The position numbers were made by a program, and so were the translations under genes. Below the pieces are notes generated by a model. It was given only the letters and a program-made list of their open reading frames with translations. It was not told where the DNA came from and made no database searches. Source: Basidiobolus meristosporus CBS 931.73 (lineage: Eukaryota; Basidiobolomycota; Basidiobolomycetes; Basidiobolales; Basidiobolaceae). Taken from it: DNA of 64,000 nucleotides. The stretch spans positions 79,068 to 143,067 of the forward strand of contig MCFE01000174.1 of assembly GCA_002104905.1 (NCBI GenBank), given 5' to 3'. Of this stretch, positions 1 to 10,837 are shown one piece after another; position 1 is the first letter of the stretch; every line of letters starts with the position of its first letter.

Positions 1-3000
1 AGATCACAATATATACAAGTTACAATGCAAGATCATTGAACCTGAGTATGTCAACATTGCTGAAGCTGATGAAACTAACTGGGAGACATGGCATAGGAGG
101 CTAGGACACATAGGGGAACAGGAAATGAGCCAATTGGTGAAAAATCAGCTTGTTTTGGGCCTAAAATACTCAATTCTGATCAAATTGAATGTTTGAAAGG
201 GATGTTCTTATGGCAAACAAGCTAGGCAATGTTTCAAGAGCTCAGAAGGCATCAATACCACCAAAATATTGGCCATTGTACACTCTGACATATGTGGCCC
301 CATGAGAACACTGTCCTTTGGAGCCAAGAAATACTTTATGATGTTGATTGATTACAAGACAAGATGTACATGGGCGTACTTCCTCAAAACAAAGGATGAA
401 GCTTTAGAGACATTTAAGCACTTCAAGAACATGGCAGAAACACAAACTGGGTGTAAATTGAAGGTACTACAAAGTGACAATGGAGGAGAATACTGCTTAA
501 AGGAGTTTGTAAAATACTGCTTGTCTACTGGTATACTTCAACAGACCATAGTTCCTTGTATTCCACATCTAAATGGAGTAGCAGAGCGTGCAAATAGAAC
601 AATAGTAGAAATGGGAAGATCTATGCCACACGATAAGGGAATGGAATACAGGTTTTTGGCTGAATCTGCTGCTACCACTGTATATATCAAGAACAGATGC
701 CCGACAAAAGCACTATGTAACGTTACACCTTTTGAAGCATATACAGGCAAAAAACCAGATCTCCAGCACCTCAGGATCTTTGGCAGTGATGTTTTTATAA
801 CATCCCTGACAAAAAACGCTCAAACTTGGAACCAAAGAGTAAGAAAGGGATCTTTCTTGGGTATTGTGAAGACACTAAAGGGTATAGATGTTGCAATTTA
901 AGAAGTGATTTGGATGTAAGGAACTTATCAAGAAATAGTGATAATAGTTGAACTGTTGTTTATTCATAAAGAAGCTCAGTATTTATACCTCTGTAGAAGT
1001 AATACAGCTGCAACACTAAGTAGGGAGGGTTTCTCAATATTCAGGAGCATTCTGTAACAGTTTCAGGGTTAGTACATAATGTTTGGTAATAGTGCTAATT
1101 TGATCCTGACTATAGGGGAATAATCATAAGATCATATATCTGGAGAAAGTGGCAAAGTTAAGGCAGTAAATGAGTCCTACAGTGACTAAGACTAGCCTAG
1201 AATTGTTAAGTAAATTTTTAGCTGCTGAATGATACCAAATAGTCCAATATTTCAACAATAGAGTGTATGATGGCAAAATTCAGAAGCTGATCAAGAGCAG
1301 AGGCGTTGTATTTGAGGAGAATTCAGATCAGAAAGCTACAGATATCATTGGCAAGTTGCCTGATGATGCAATCAACACTAATGAAGAAGATATGTACCAA
1401 ATCCAGCCAGAGATGGAAGATACTTCTACCAGTTCCAGATCAGAACAGATTGTCCCAGTTAGGAGATCTACCAGAATAAGAAATGCCCCTGGATCCTGGT
1501 GGCAGACATCCAATGATCATGAAGAAGCTTATCTTGCCTTATGTGCCAAACCTCAGAATCTGGAACAGGCAATGTAAGGTCCAGATGCTACTAAGTGGCA
1601 ACAAGCCGTGGAGAAGAGGTACCAATCACTGATCAAGGCAAAAACGTGGGGTCTGGTAGATTTACCAAATGGGAGAAAGCCAATAGGATGTAGATGGATC
1701 TACAAGATCAAGATAACCTCAAATGGTGCCGTTGTTAAGTACAAGGCTAGATTGGTAGCTAAAGGCTATTCCCAGATCCAGGGACTAGATTTTAAGGAAA
1801 TATTTGCTCAAGTTGCCAAGTTTAACTCTATTAGGACAGTTCTAGCCCTGGCAGCTGCACACAGTCTAGATCTGCACCAAATGGACGTCAAAACAGCCTT
1901 CTTAAATGGGGATTTGCAAGAAACTATATATATGGAGCAACTAGTAGATTTTATTAATCCAAAAGGCCCCCATAAGGTGTGCAAACTTAGAAAATTGTTG
2001 TGTGGGCTTAAGCAGGCACCAAGAGCATGCTATAACAAGATTGACACCTATCTAGAGGACATTGGGTTCTCTTGTAGCACTGCAGATCACAGTATATATG
2101 TGAAACAGCTCAAAATGGGTGTGATCATCCTAATTCTTTATGTGCATAACCTAATTATAGCTACAAGTGTCCAAGAGGCACTTAAACAGACAAAATCAGA
2201 TCTCTTCAGCAAGTTTGAGATGAAGGATCTTGGAAAACTGAGCTCTTTTCTTGGAATTGGGGTCAAATTTGACGTACCTACGCAGAAAATTGTGCTGAAT
2301 CAGTCTAAGCAGATCAGGAACATTCTTAGACGCTTCAAAATGAAAAATTGCAAACCTGCAGCAACCCCTATGGACAATAACCTGAAATTGAGCAAATTTC
2401 AGCCAGTTATAGATTAAAACGGCTCAAATATGGACCAATACTTTTCCTATCAATAAATGGTTGGTAGCCAAGTGTACTTGATGGTGTCTACACGTCCAGA
2501 TATTGCCGTGGCAGTTGGAATAGTCAGTCAATTCATGCAGAATTACGGATCAGATCAAATTGCAGCATTTAAGCGGATTTTCAGATATCTACAAGGTACC
2601 ATAAATATGGTACTGGAATACTCTGGAGCAGCTAATAGGCAAAAATGTGATGGCTATAGTGATTCAGATTGGGGTAGGGATCTGATTGACAGACACTCTA
2701 CCACAGGCTATGTATTTCTTTATGCTGGTGCAGCTATTACTTGGAATTGCAAGAAACAAGCAACTGTGGCACTATCTACAACTGAAGCCAAATATATGGC
2801 TCCATGTCAAGCAACTAAGGAGGCTATATGGCTACAAAAATTGCTCAAAGACTTAGGCTTTAATTCAGGTGAACCAACTTATATTTACAAGGATAATCAA
2901 AGTTGTATTTCATTGGCTAGAAATCCTACTAATCATGTCAGAACTGAGCACATTGATATACAGCATCACTTTGTGAGGGAAGCAGTAGAAGATAACTCAG

Positions 3001-3101
3001 TGGAGTTAGTTTACTGCCCAACTGACAAAATGGTGGCAGACATATTGACAAAACCACTAGCTAGGCCACCGTTTGAGATCCTTAGACAGAAACTAGGATG
3101 A
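1..3101 (+). pseudogene. Copia A1 pol polyprotein remnant (integrase-RT-RNase H)
   Basis: Translation gives the integrase HHCC region (about 90-230) and a DDE integrase core: HSDICGP at about 284, SDNGGEY at about 475 and NGVAERANR at about 573. Then come RT (KARLVAKGYSQ at about 1743, MDVKTAFLNG at about 1882) and RNase H (DSDWGRD, ALSTTEAKYM). It ends with the family's terminal ADILTKPLAR motif before the stop at 3101. Breaks seen: TGA at 194-196; a one-base loss near 794-800 that shifts frame; an inverted solo LTR at 889-1257; TAA at 1575-1577; TAA at 2415-2417. The RT catalytic YVDD box reads YVHN, so both aspartates are lost. It is a relic with no plausible enzymatic activity. Confidence 0.92.
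889..1257 (-). repeat. Solo LTR, copia family A, with 5-bp target duplication
   Basis: This 369-bp sequence is the reverse complement of the A1 3' LTR at 3126-3493 (368 bp). On its own strand it begins TGTTG and ends CAACA. It is flanked by a perfect direct repeat ATAGA (884-888 and 1258-1262). The undisturbed site is visible in the related copy near 4,510-4,530, which reads straight through. It is therefore a solo LTR inserted in the A1 integrase/RT linker. Confidence 0.95.
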
Positions 3102-3125
3102 AGAAATTATTTAATTGAGGGGGAG

Positions 3126-3493
3126 TGTTGAAATATTGGACTATTTGGTATCATTCAGCAGCTAAAAATTTACTTAACAATTCTAGACTAGTCTTAGTCA
3201 CTGTAGGATTCATTTACTACCTTAACTTTGCCACTTTCTCCAGATATATGATCTTATGATTATTCCCCTATAGTCAGGATCAAATTAGCACTATTACCAA
3301 ACATTATGTACTAGCCCTGAACTATTACAGAATGCTCCTGAATATTGAGAAACCCTCCCTACTTAGTGTTGCAGCTGTATTACTTCTACAAATGTATAAA
3401 TACTGAGCCTCTTTGTAAATAAACAACAGTTTGACTATTTTCACTATTTCTTGATAAGTTCCTTATATACAAATTGCTTCTTAAATTGCAACA
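3126..3493 (+). repeat. 3' LTR of copia A1
   Basis: The LTR is 368 bp with TGTTG...CAACA ends, preceded by a GAGGGGGAG polypurine tract. It carries a TATA-like TATAAATA at about 3,393 and an AATAAA at about 3,417, so promoter and polyadenylation signals lie in the usual order for an LTR read on the plus strand. Confidence 0.93.
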
Positions 3494-3903
3494 GAACTCA
3501 GTCATAATGATCAAGCAGAGAAATTGAACACATAGCTGCATTCAGCTCAGAAAGGCACAAAGAAAAGAAAAGAAAGCAACAAAACCACAGAATACTTGGT
3601 TGCTGTAATCACCGTAAGAAGCCAGGACACTGTGTAAGAAAATGCAAGAAGAAATAGGCAGACAAAAACAGAAACTGGAGCTGGCAAACCATATACCTAC
3701 AGATGAACAGTTATTTGCAGCTCTACAAGAGAGAGCAAGTAACCAAAGTAATGAATGATATTTTGACTTGGGAGCATCACAGCATATTTGTAGTATAAAG
3801 GAATGGCTCAGCAACTTGAAGACTATTCCCATTAGCTAGGTTTATCTGGGAGACAACTATGCACTGGAAGATACCACCAGTGGGTCTATACTTCCAAATG
3901 TGA

Positions 3904-4161
3904 GTGATATCTCAGGGGCTTTCAGCAGCAAAACTGACTGAAGTACACTACATCCCTGGAGTAGCTAAGAACCTACTCTCAGTCAGTAAAGCAACTGCTG
4001 AGGGACTGAAACTTATTTTTACTAAGCTGAACTACTCAATATTGGGTAAAAATGGGCAAAAATTAGCTTTGGGAATCAGAGATCACAATTATTACAAGTT
4101 ACAGTGCAATATCATTGTACCTGAGTATTCCAATATTGCTAAAAATGATGAGACCAACTGA
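3904..4161 (+). pseudogene. Copia A2 protease-to-pre-integrase fragment
   Basis: This 85-codon stretch matches the copia segment between protease and integrase: EVHYIPGVAKNLLSVSKA, then GIRDHNYYKLQ. It is the longest open piece of A2 and has the same text as the start of A1 (position 1 onward). The stop at 4159-4161 falls where A1 reads on through ETWHRRLGH, so it is a degraded copy and not a gene. Confidence 0.85.
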
Positions 4162-5886
4162 GAGACATTACAAAGGAGGCTTGAACATACTCCACATCAA
4201 AATGGAGTAGCAGAACAAGCAAATTTATCAATAGTAGAGATGGGAAGAACTCTGCTTTATGACAAGGCAATGGACTAAAAGTTTTGGGCTGAATCTGTGA
4301 CTACCATGATAAACATCAAGAATAGATGCCTAACAACTACACTGTGTGATTCTACAATCTTTGAAGCATATACAGGCAAAAAACCAGACCTCCAGCCCCT
4401 GAGGATACTTGGCAGTGATGTCTTTTATTACATCCATGACAAATAACTCTCAAAGCTGAAACCAAAGAGTAGAAAAGGGATCTTGCTTGGGTATTGTGTT
4501 GATACTAGTGGGTATAGAGTGTATGATGACAAAATTGAGAAGCTGATCAAGAGCATGGATGTTGTATTTGATGAGAATTCAGATTAGAAAGCCACAGAAA
4601 TCATTGGCCAGTTGCATGATGATGAACTCAACACTAGTGAAGAAGACATGTGCCAAATTCAGCCAGAAATGGAACAAAATTCTACCAGTTCCAGATCAGA
4701 GCAGATTATTCCTAAGTCTACCAGATTAAGAAATGCCCTTGGATCCTGGTGGCAGACATCCAATGATCATGAAGAAGCTTATCTTGCCTGATGTGCCAAA
4801 TCTCAGATTCTGGAACAGGCAATGCAAAGTCCAGATGCTTCTATGTGGCAATAAGCCATGCAGGAGGAGTCCCATCACTGATCAAAGCAAAAATGTGTGC
4901 ACTGGTAGACTTATCAAATGGGAGAAAGCCAATAGGAAGTGGATGGGTCTACAAGATCAAGATAACTTCCAATGTTATTGCTGATAAGTACAAAGGTAGA
5001 TTGGTGGCTGAAGGCTTTTCCGCAATCCAGTGAATGTTGACATACATATGCAGCAAATTATGCCAAGTCAGTCTAAGTACATCAGGGACATTTTAGAAAC
5101 TTTAAATCAAAATTGCAAGCCTGCAGCTACCTCAATGGACAATTATCTAAAATTGGGCAAATCCTAAGTTTTAGGTGAAAACTGCTCAAATATGGACCAA
5201 AACTCTCCCTTTCAGTCAATGGTTGGGAGCCTGATGTACTTGATAGTGTCTGCATATCCTGATATTGCCGTGGCAGTTGGAATAGTCAGGCAATTCATGC
5301 AGAATAATGGATCAGATCAAAATACAGCAGTTTAGCAGATTTTTAGATGTCAGAGTGGTACCATAAATATGGCACTAGAATACTCTGGAGCAGATAATGG
5401 GTAGAAATTTGATGGTTATAGTGATTCAGATCAGGGTAGAGATCTGATTGCTAGATGCTCTACCATTGAGTATGTATTTCTTTATGCTGGTGCAGCTATT
5501 ACTAGGAATTGCAACAAACTGGCAACTGTGGCCCATTCAATAACTGAAGCTGAATATATGGCTGCTTGCCAAGCAACTAAGTAGGCTATAGGGCTATGGA
5601 AATTATTCAATGACTTAGGCTTTAATTCTGATGGACTAACATGTATTTACAAAGATAATCAATGATGTATTTCATTAGCTATGAATCCTACTAATCATGC
5701 CAGAACCAAGTATATAGTTATAGAACACCATCTTGTGAGGGAAGCTGCAGAAAATAACTTAGTAGAGTTGGTATACTGTTCTTATCACAAAATAGTGGCA
5801 GATATATTGACAAACCCACTAGCTAGATCACAATTTGAGAATCTTGTGGAGGAATAGGATTAAGAAATTGTTTAGTTGAGGGGGAG

Positions 5887-6254
5887 TGCTGCAGTATTGG
5901 ACTATTTGGTATCATTCAGAAGCTAAAAACTTACTTAGCAATTCTAGACTAGTCTTGTTCACTGTAGGACATATTTGCAGCCCCAGCTTTGCCAGTTTCT
6001 TCATATCTATGATCCTATGATTATTCCCCTAAAATGAAGTTCAAATTATCACTTTACCAAACCTTATATTCTAACCCTGAAACTGTTACAGAATGCTCCT
6101 GAATATTGAGAAACCCTCCCTACTTAGTGTTGCAGCTGCATTACTTCTACAAAGGTATAAATACTGAGCTTCTTTATGAATAAACAACAGTTCAACTATT
6201 ATCACTATTTCTTGAAAAGTTCCTTATATCCAAATCACTTCTTAAATTGCAACA
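5887..6254 (+). repeat. 3' LTR of copia A2
   Basis: This is a 368-bp family-A LTR beginning TGCTG (one change from TGTTG) and ending CAACA, preceded by GAGGGGGAG. The bases that follow are part of another family-A LTR, so A2 seems to have landed inside an older LTR. Confidence 0.9.
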
Positions 6255-6390
6255 CTAACTTAGTGTTAGAGCTGTAATGCTTCTACAAAGGTATAAATAC
6301 TGATCCTCTCTATTAATAAACCACGGTTCAACTGTTATCACTTTATCTTGATAAGTTCCTTATATCCAAGTCACTTCTTAAGTTGCAACA
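6255..6390 (+). repeat. 3' part of an older family-A LTR
   Basis: About 136 bp match the last third of the family-A LTR (from CTTAGTGTT to the terminal CAACA), including its TATAAATA and AATAAA. The 5' part is missing, as expected if A2 inserted into it and the left side was later deleted. Confidence 0.85.
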
Positions 6391-7805
6391 AACACATCAT
6401 TCAGGAACAGATATGAGCATTACAAGTACTTAGTCATGAATTTTAGTTTTACCAATGCCCCTGCAGCATTCATGACCGTCATGCAAACAGTCTTTGATGA
6501 GTACTTTGACAAGCTTGCAGTAATATACCTAGACAATATATTCATATACAGCAAGACAGAAGAGGGATGCTTGGTGCATATTGAAAAGGTCTTGAAGAAG
6601 CAAAGAGACAACAAGCTTTATGGCAAGCTAGTAAAGTGTGAATACCTGTAAGAGCATGTTTAACATCTGGGACACACAGTGATTAGCACAGAAGTTACCT
6701 TGGACCCAAGAAAGCTGAGGTTGTTGAGAATTTGAAGCAGCTCTATAGGATATCAGGTCCCAGATCATTCCTTTGAATGGTCTCCTATTATTGGAGATTT
6801 ATCAAGTCCTTTGCAAGTATTGCAGCCCCTTTAACTAATATTCACAAGAAAGTCAACACCTTAAGGTGGTCCATAGCCTGGGAGACTGCCTTATAGATGC
6901 TCAAGCATGAACTTGCTAAGCTGCCAGGCTTAAAAATCCCAGACTTTACAAAAGAGTTTACTCTGTGCACAATGGATATGGACATCTTGAAATTGAAGGA
7001 ATTAATAACCTTGTCAAAGTCACAGCATGGTGACCCAGAATCCAACAACATATTGAGAAGCTAGTAAAACATGCACAAGCTGCCAAATTAGACAAGGTTA
7101 TGAACTTGAAGAAGGCTCAGAACTCACCTTCTATATGACAAAAGAATTCTTATGCTAAATGAACTCAAACTCAGGAAAACTATTGTAGTTGAATATAGTA
7201 CCTGCCAAGATCATTATTAACTCAGGAGCATCGTACAAGTACATGGCAGAGCACCTTGTCCTGAAAGCTGGAATTAACTTGGAGCCTACAAAACAAATTT
7301 CAATCAAGAGCCAGAGTATGGTGGCCCTGAATGTAACAAGATATTGAGAAGTTAGTGAAAACACACCTAAATTGCCAAATTAACTAAGGCCTACTTCAGA
7401 GAATTGCTGAGCTCCTTCCCTTGGAGCTGCTGAGACCATGGAATAACTTTTTTGGATGACTGCCAACCACCAGAAAATACAGCTGTTGTATTCCAGTAGC
7501 AGTTGACCATGCCACCAATGGCCAGTGGCTAAAGCTATATATGTAGCTGGTGTGTAAGAAGTTCCAAGTTTTATCTACCAAGAGATCCTTATGAAGTGGG
7601 GATGCCCTGTGGAGATTTTATATGATGGAGGAGCAAACTGTGTGACAAAGAAATTGAAAGCTTACATGGAAATGTAGCAGGTCAGACACTTCCAAACCTT
7701 GGTATATCATCCTAGAATCAATGCAGTCACAAAGCAATTTAATGGATTAATGGGAATAATGCTGACTAAGTATGCAAATGGAGTTGTCAGCAGATGGGAA
7801 AGTAC
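6391..7805 (+). mobile_element. Ty3/gypsy fragment G1, scrambled and decayed
   Basis: The first part (6436-6651) is a gypsy reverse transcriptase core, with FTNAPAAFM, then YLDN in place of the catalytic YLDD, then IYSKTEE. It runs into a decayed RNase H joint to about 7,000. A retropepsin-like piece follows near 7,200, reading INSGAS where the active site should be DSGAS. The last part (about 7,390-7,805) is a gypsy integrase tail with a recognisable YHPRINAVTKQFNGLMG. Frameshifts and stops are frequent. The gene order (RT, protease, integrase) is not native, so deletions or rearrangements have joined the pieces. Confidence 0.82.
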
Positions 7806-8345
7806 CCGCATTTCACACCTAGCTTATGCTTCTGCCATGTTTTTGAAGTGTTTAAACATCTCTAAAGCCTTATCCATTACTTTAAGGAAGTACTCCCTTG
7901 TAAATCTTGTCTTGTGATCCACAAACTTTTTAAAGTACTTCTTAGCTCCAAATGACAGTGTTCTCATGGCCTCACATATGTCTGAGTGTACAACAGTCAA
8001 TATATTGGTGGTGTTGATGCCTTCTAAGCCCCTGAAATGTTGCCTAGCTTGTTTGCCATATGAACATTCCAAATAGACACTCAGGTTGATTGGAATTGAG
8101 TAATTTAGCCCTAAGACAAGCTGGTTCTTCACCAACTGGCTCATTTTATGTTCCTCAATGTGCCCTAGCCTCCTATGTCTTTTCTTGCAGTTGGTTTCAT
8201 CAGTTTGAGCAATGTGGGCATACCCAGGTACAATGATCTTGCACTGTAACTTGTAAATACTGTGATCTCTGATTCCCAAAGCTAATATTTATCTGTTTTC
8301 ACACAATATTGAGCAGCTCAACTTGGTAAAGCCAAATTTCCATCC
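7806..8345 (-). mobile_element. Copia family-A internal fragment, inverted
   Basis: The minus strand gives the family-A pre-integrase and N-terminal integrase text (GIRDHSIYKLQ, the HHCC region, VVHSDICEAMRTLSFGAKKYF, then HFKNMAEA), open from 8279 to 7824. The similarity extends upstream to about 8,345 (LNYSILGK-type text). It lacks LTRs and target duplications and is bracketed by gypsy sequence on both sides. The gypsy CGP-type motif is absent and the first integrase aspartate context reads SDICEAM rather than SDICGPM. It is a transposed or rearranged fragment. Confidence 0.85.
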
Positions 8346-9765
8346 CTGAGCAGGCATATATATTTGAGAACTGCAAGTTTGACCTTGTACTCGGGATAGC
8401 CTGGCTATTTTACCCTTATACATCATTCAACTGGAGAACCAATGCTACTCAGATCCAGAAGGACAAGAAGACCTATAAGCTATTACCTGCCAGACTGGAT
8501 TTTAATTAGGTCAATTCCAGTGTGTGTGAAGCAAGTGAACTTAGCAAGGTACAGTTCTGTAGAGTACTAAGAAAACACACCAGATGTTTCTCATGGCAGT
8601 AATAAAAGAGGATTCCTCTACTTCAGTACCCCAGAAGGTCCTGACTCTTTTGAAGGAAAATTCAGACGTATTTCCAGATGAGCTTGTAAGCCTACCACCA
8701 GTCAGAGATGTGAATTATGCCATTGACACAGGAGATAGCCCTCCAGTAAGTAAGACACCTTACAGAATGAGTCCACTGAAGTTGAAAGAGAAGAAGAGAC
8801 AAATAGATCAGTTACTGGAGCAAGGACATATCAGAACCAGCAAGTCACCTTGGGGAGCACCAGTACTTTTTGTGAAGAAGAAGGATTGAGCACTTAGGAT
8901 GTGCATTGACTACAGGGCCCTCAACTCAATTACTGTGAAGAGTAAGCACCCCATACCTTGGATTGCTGAGCTTTTGGACCAACTCAATGGAGCCCCTATT
9001 TTCAGCAAGATTGACCTCATATTAGGATACAACCAGATTAGGGTAAAGCCAGAAGAAATCCCTAAGACAGCATTTAGGACCAGATATGGACATTTCATGT
9101 ACTTAGTCATGAGTTTGGCCTCACCAATGCTCCTGCCACACTCATGACTCAGATGCAGACTGTCTTCCACAAGTACTTAGACAAATTTGTGATATATACC
9201 TAGATGACATATTGATATACAGCAAGACAGAAGAGGATTATATGGTGCACATTGAAAAGGTCTTAAAGAGGCTCATAGAGAACAAATTTTATAGGAAGCT
9301 AGCCAAGTGTGAATTCTTTAAGGAGCACGTTGAATATCTGGGACATATAGAGACTAGCTCAGGAGTAACCTCAGACCCTAAGAAGGTTGTCGTCATCAAG
9401 AATTTGAAGCAGCCCCATTGCATATCAGAGCTCAGATCATTCCTTGGAATGGCTTCCTATTATAGGAGATTTGTCAAGTCCTTTGCAAGTATTGCATCCC
9501 CTTTGACTGATATCCTCAAGAAAGACAATACCTACAAGTGGGACATAGCTTGTGAGACTGCCTTCCAGATGCTCAAGAATGAACTTGCTAAGTTACCAAG
9601 CTTACAAATACATGACTTCAGAAAAGAGTGTACTCTGTGTACAGATGCTTGCAATAATACACTGTTTGATGACATGGAGATGCTATATTGAAGGAGTCTA
9701 ATTCACTGTGAAGACTGATCATGCCTTGTTCAGCTATATATTAGACTTGTTCTATTGTACTGTGC
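8346..9765 (+). mobile_element. Ty3/gypsy fragment G2 (protease end, RT, RNase H)
   Basis: The plus strand reads through the post-protease motif FDLVLGIAWL (about 8,381-8,410). Then come the RT N-terminus (8584-8889, RTSKSPWGAPVLFVKKKD), the RT palm (8899-9147, [21 protein letters not shown]) and, after a frameshift, the catalytic YLDDILIYSKTEED with connection domain (9212-9691, SFLGMASYYRRF). The RNase H fragment FTVKTDHALFSYI ends near 9,760. The YLDD box is intact, but the frameshift near 9,130-9,210 and the TGA at 8887-8889 break the frame. Integrase and LTRs are missing. Confidence 0.88.
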
Positions 9766-10351
9766 CAGGGTACGTGGCGCAATCCACGGTTGTAAAGAAC
9801 AATTGGGCGCAATATTATAGCTACCAGAAGGCAGGATTGTTCTTGGACAATTTTGCACTATGCCGGACAATCTTGCACACTATGGCACAATTGGACACAA
9901 TGAGGTTGGCACGGATGATTGCGCCAACTTGTAATATTTGCATCACATGCGCAATTGGATACCACTATTATGGCAGGTAAAATCCGGTATTTGGATATGT
10001 TTCTTTGATGTAAATGGAAATAAATGTATATCACACCATAAAATACACTGATACTTACCATTTTGGTTACCCTCACTCCAATTGGACGGTATCCCAGTGG
10101 TTAATTGGTCCAAAAGTATCCTGAAGCTGGCAGCCCCCAATTGGCTCATTGACTACTAAAAAAGCTACCTGATTTGCCATCAAATATCCCATTTTGCCCA
10201 TTGAGCAAGTAAATCCCTGATCTTAGTGATTGGACAAGGTGTCATAGCTAGCACCCAAGCAATTGTGTAGGTGCAAAGCAGATCCAATAGCTGCACTGGT
10301 ATTACAGATGACATATATATATATCAGAATGCTGAGGTGAGCCTAAAGGCG
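9766..10351. other. No gene seen; degenerate repeat DNA
   Basis: No convincing coding region. The stretch contains several imperfect repeats of a TTGGaCAAT/TTGcACaaT word near 9,800-9,910 and an (AT)n run at about 10,311-10,323. It separates the gypsy remnant from the zinc-finger repeat Z1. Confidence 0.5.
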
Positions 10352-10615
10352 TCACAAACTCACCTGACTCAGTTTGCACAAGGTGACAAAGACGGCCAGG
10401 TGCCAATATAGAAGTATCAACTGGCCTGCAAGATAATGTTGGTACAGTAGTGACCAATGAATGGTCAAATATGACTTGGGTGGCAAATACTGGCCGTGAT
10501 CCTTGTAATACTTCCTATGCTGTCTATGTGCTTCATGGCTGAGAGGCTTGCCACAGTAGCCACATGGTCTTTTTTCTCTTCTCTTATGGCGTTGAGTCAA
10601 AGTAGTCTTGTTCAT
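10352..10615 (-). CDS. Repeat-family Z copy 1: CxxC-H zinc-finger-like protein
   Basis: An 87-codon reading frame opens with a basic N-terminus (MNKTTLTQRHKRREKR), then a compact Cys/His cluster CGYCGKPLSHEAHRQHRKYY that looks like a zinc finger (C-x2-C-x5-H plus further His). Two related copies exist at 14487-14765 (plus) and 23591-23719 (minus). All three align from the same methionine, which argues that this was a real coding start. The finger resembles those at the N-terminus of some fungal CACTA/KDZ-type DNA transposases, but that is an inference from memory. The frame ends before any catalytic domain, so this is at most a truncated transposon gene. Confidence 0.45.
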   Translation of the reverse strand: MNKTTLTQRHKRREKRPCGYCGKPLSHEAHRQHRKYYKDHGQYLPPKSYLTIHWSLLYQHYLAGQLILLYWHLAVFVTLCKLSQVSL

Positions 10616-10837
10616 GGGGCAAACAGTTTCACCTTCAACAATGTAACGCTATTATATCACTTTTTGGCTGATACTCACATGAACTTACAACAGTCTTGTA
10701 TTTGAAACATTGCACCTACATGAATGTAAGATTCAATGATGACCTGCCATACCAAGTGTTATAAATAAAGTTGTGGCACCACATACACACGTACATGTAA
10801 CAATATTTCCCCTTTGGTTAGACTCACTTCCATATAT

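Larger units (their letters stand above)
1..3493 (+). mobile_element. Ty1/copia element A1, partial, decayed
   Basis: The window opens inside the GAG-pre-integrase domain of a copia-type LTR retrotransposon and runs through integrase, reverse transcriptase and RNase H to a 3' LTR (3126-3493). The order integrase before RT identifies Ty1/copia. A purine-rich polypurine tract directly precedes the LTR at about 3116-3125. The 5' LTR and gag lie outside the window. A solo LTR of the same family sits in reverse orientation inside it at 889-1257, so the element is older than at least one later insertion of its own family. It cannot be autonomous: it carries stops, a frameshift and a destroyed RT active site. 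Confidence 0.93.
3494..6254 (+). mobile_element. Copia element A2, internally deleted, with 3' LTR
   Basis: This is a second family-A copy. It starts at the gag zinc knuckle (CCNHRKKPGHCVRKC at about 3,598-3,645) and continues into the retropepsin region, where the active-site DSGAS is read as DLGAS. The GAG-pre-integrase stretch is open from 3904 to 4161. Most of the integrase core is deleted: the text jumps from the pre-integrase region to HQNGVAEQAN near 4,195. RT and RNase H fragments follow to about 5,870, full of stops. It ends with a polypurine tract and a 3' LTR at 5887-6254. No 5' LTR of its own is present, and it abuts the A1 LTR directly. Confidence 0.88.

Noticed and set aside
8910-9170. 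Minus-strand frame across the gypsy RT
   Set aside because: It is a shadow of the gypsy reverse transcriptase on the plus strand.
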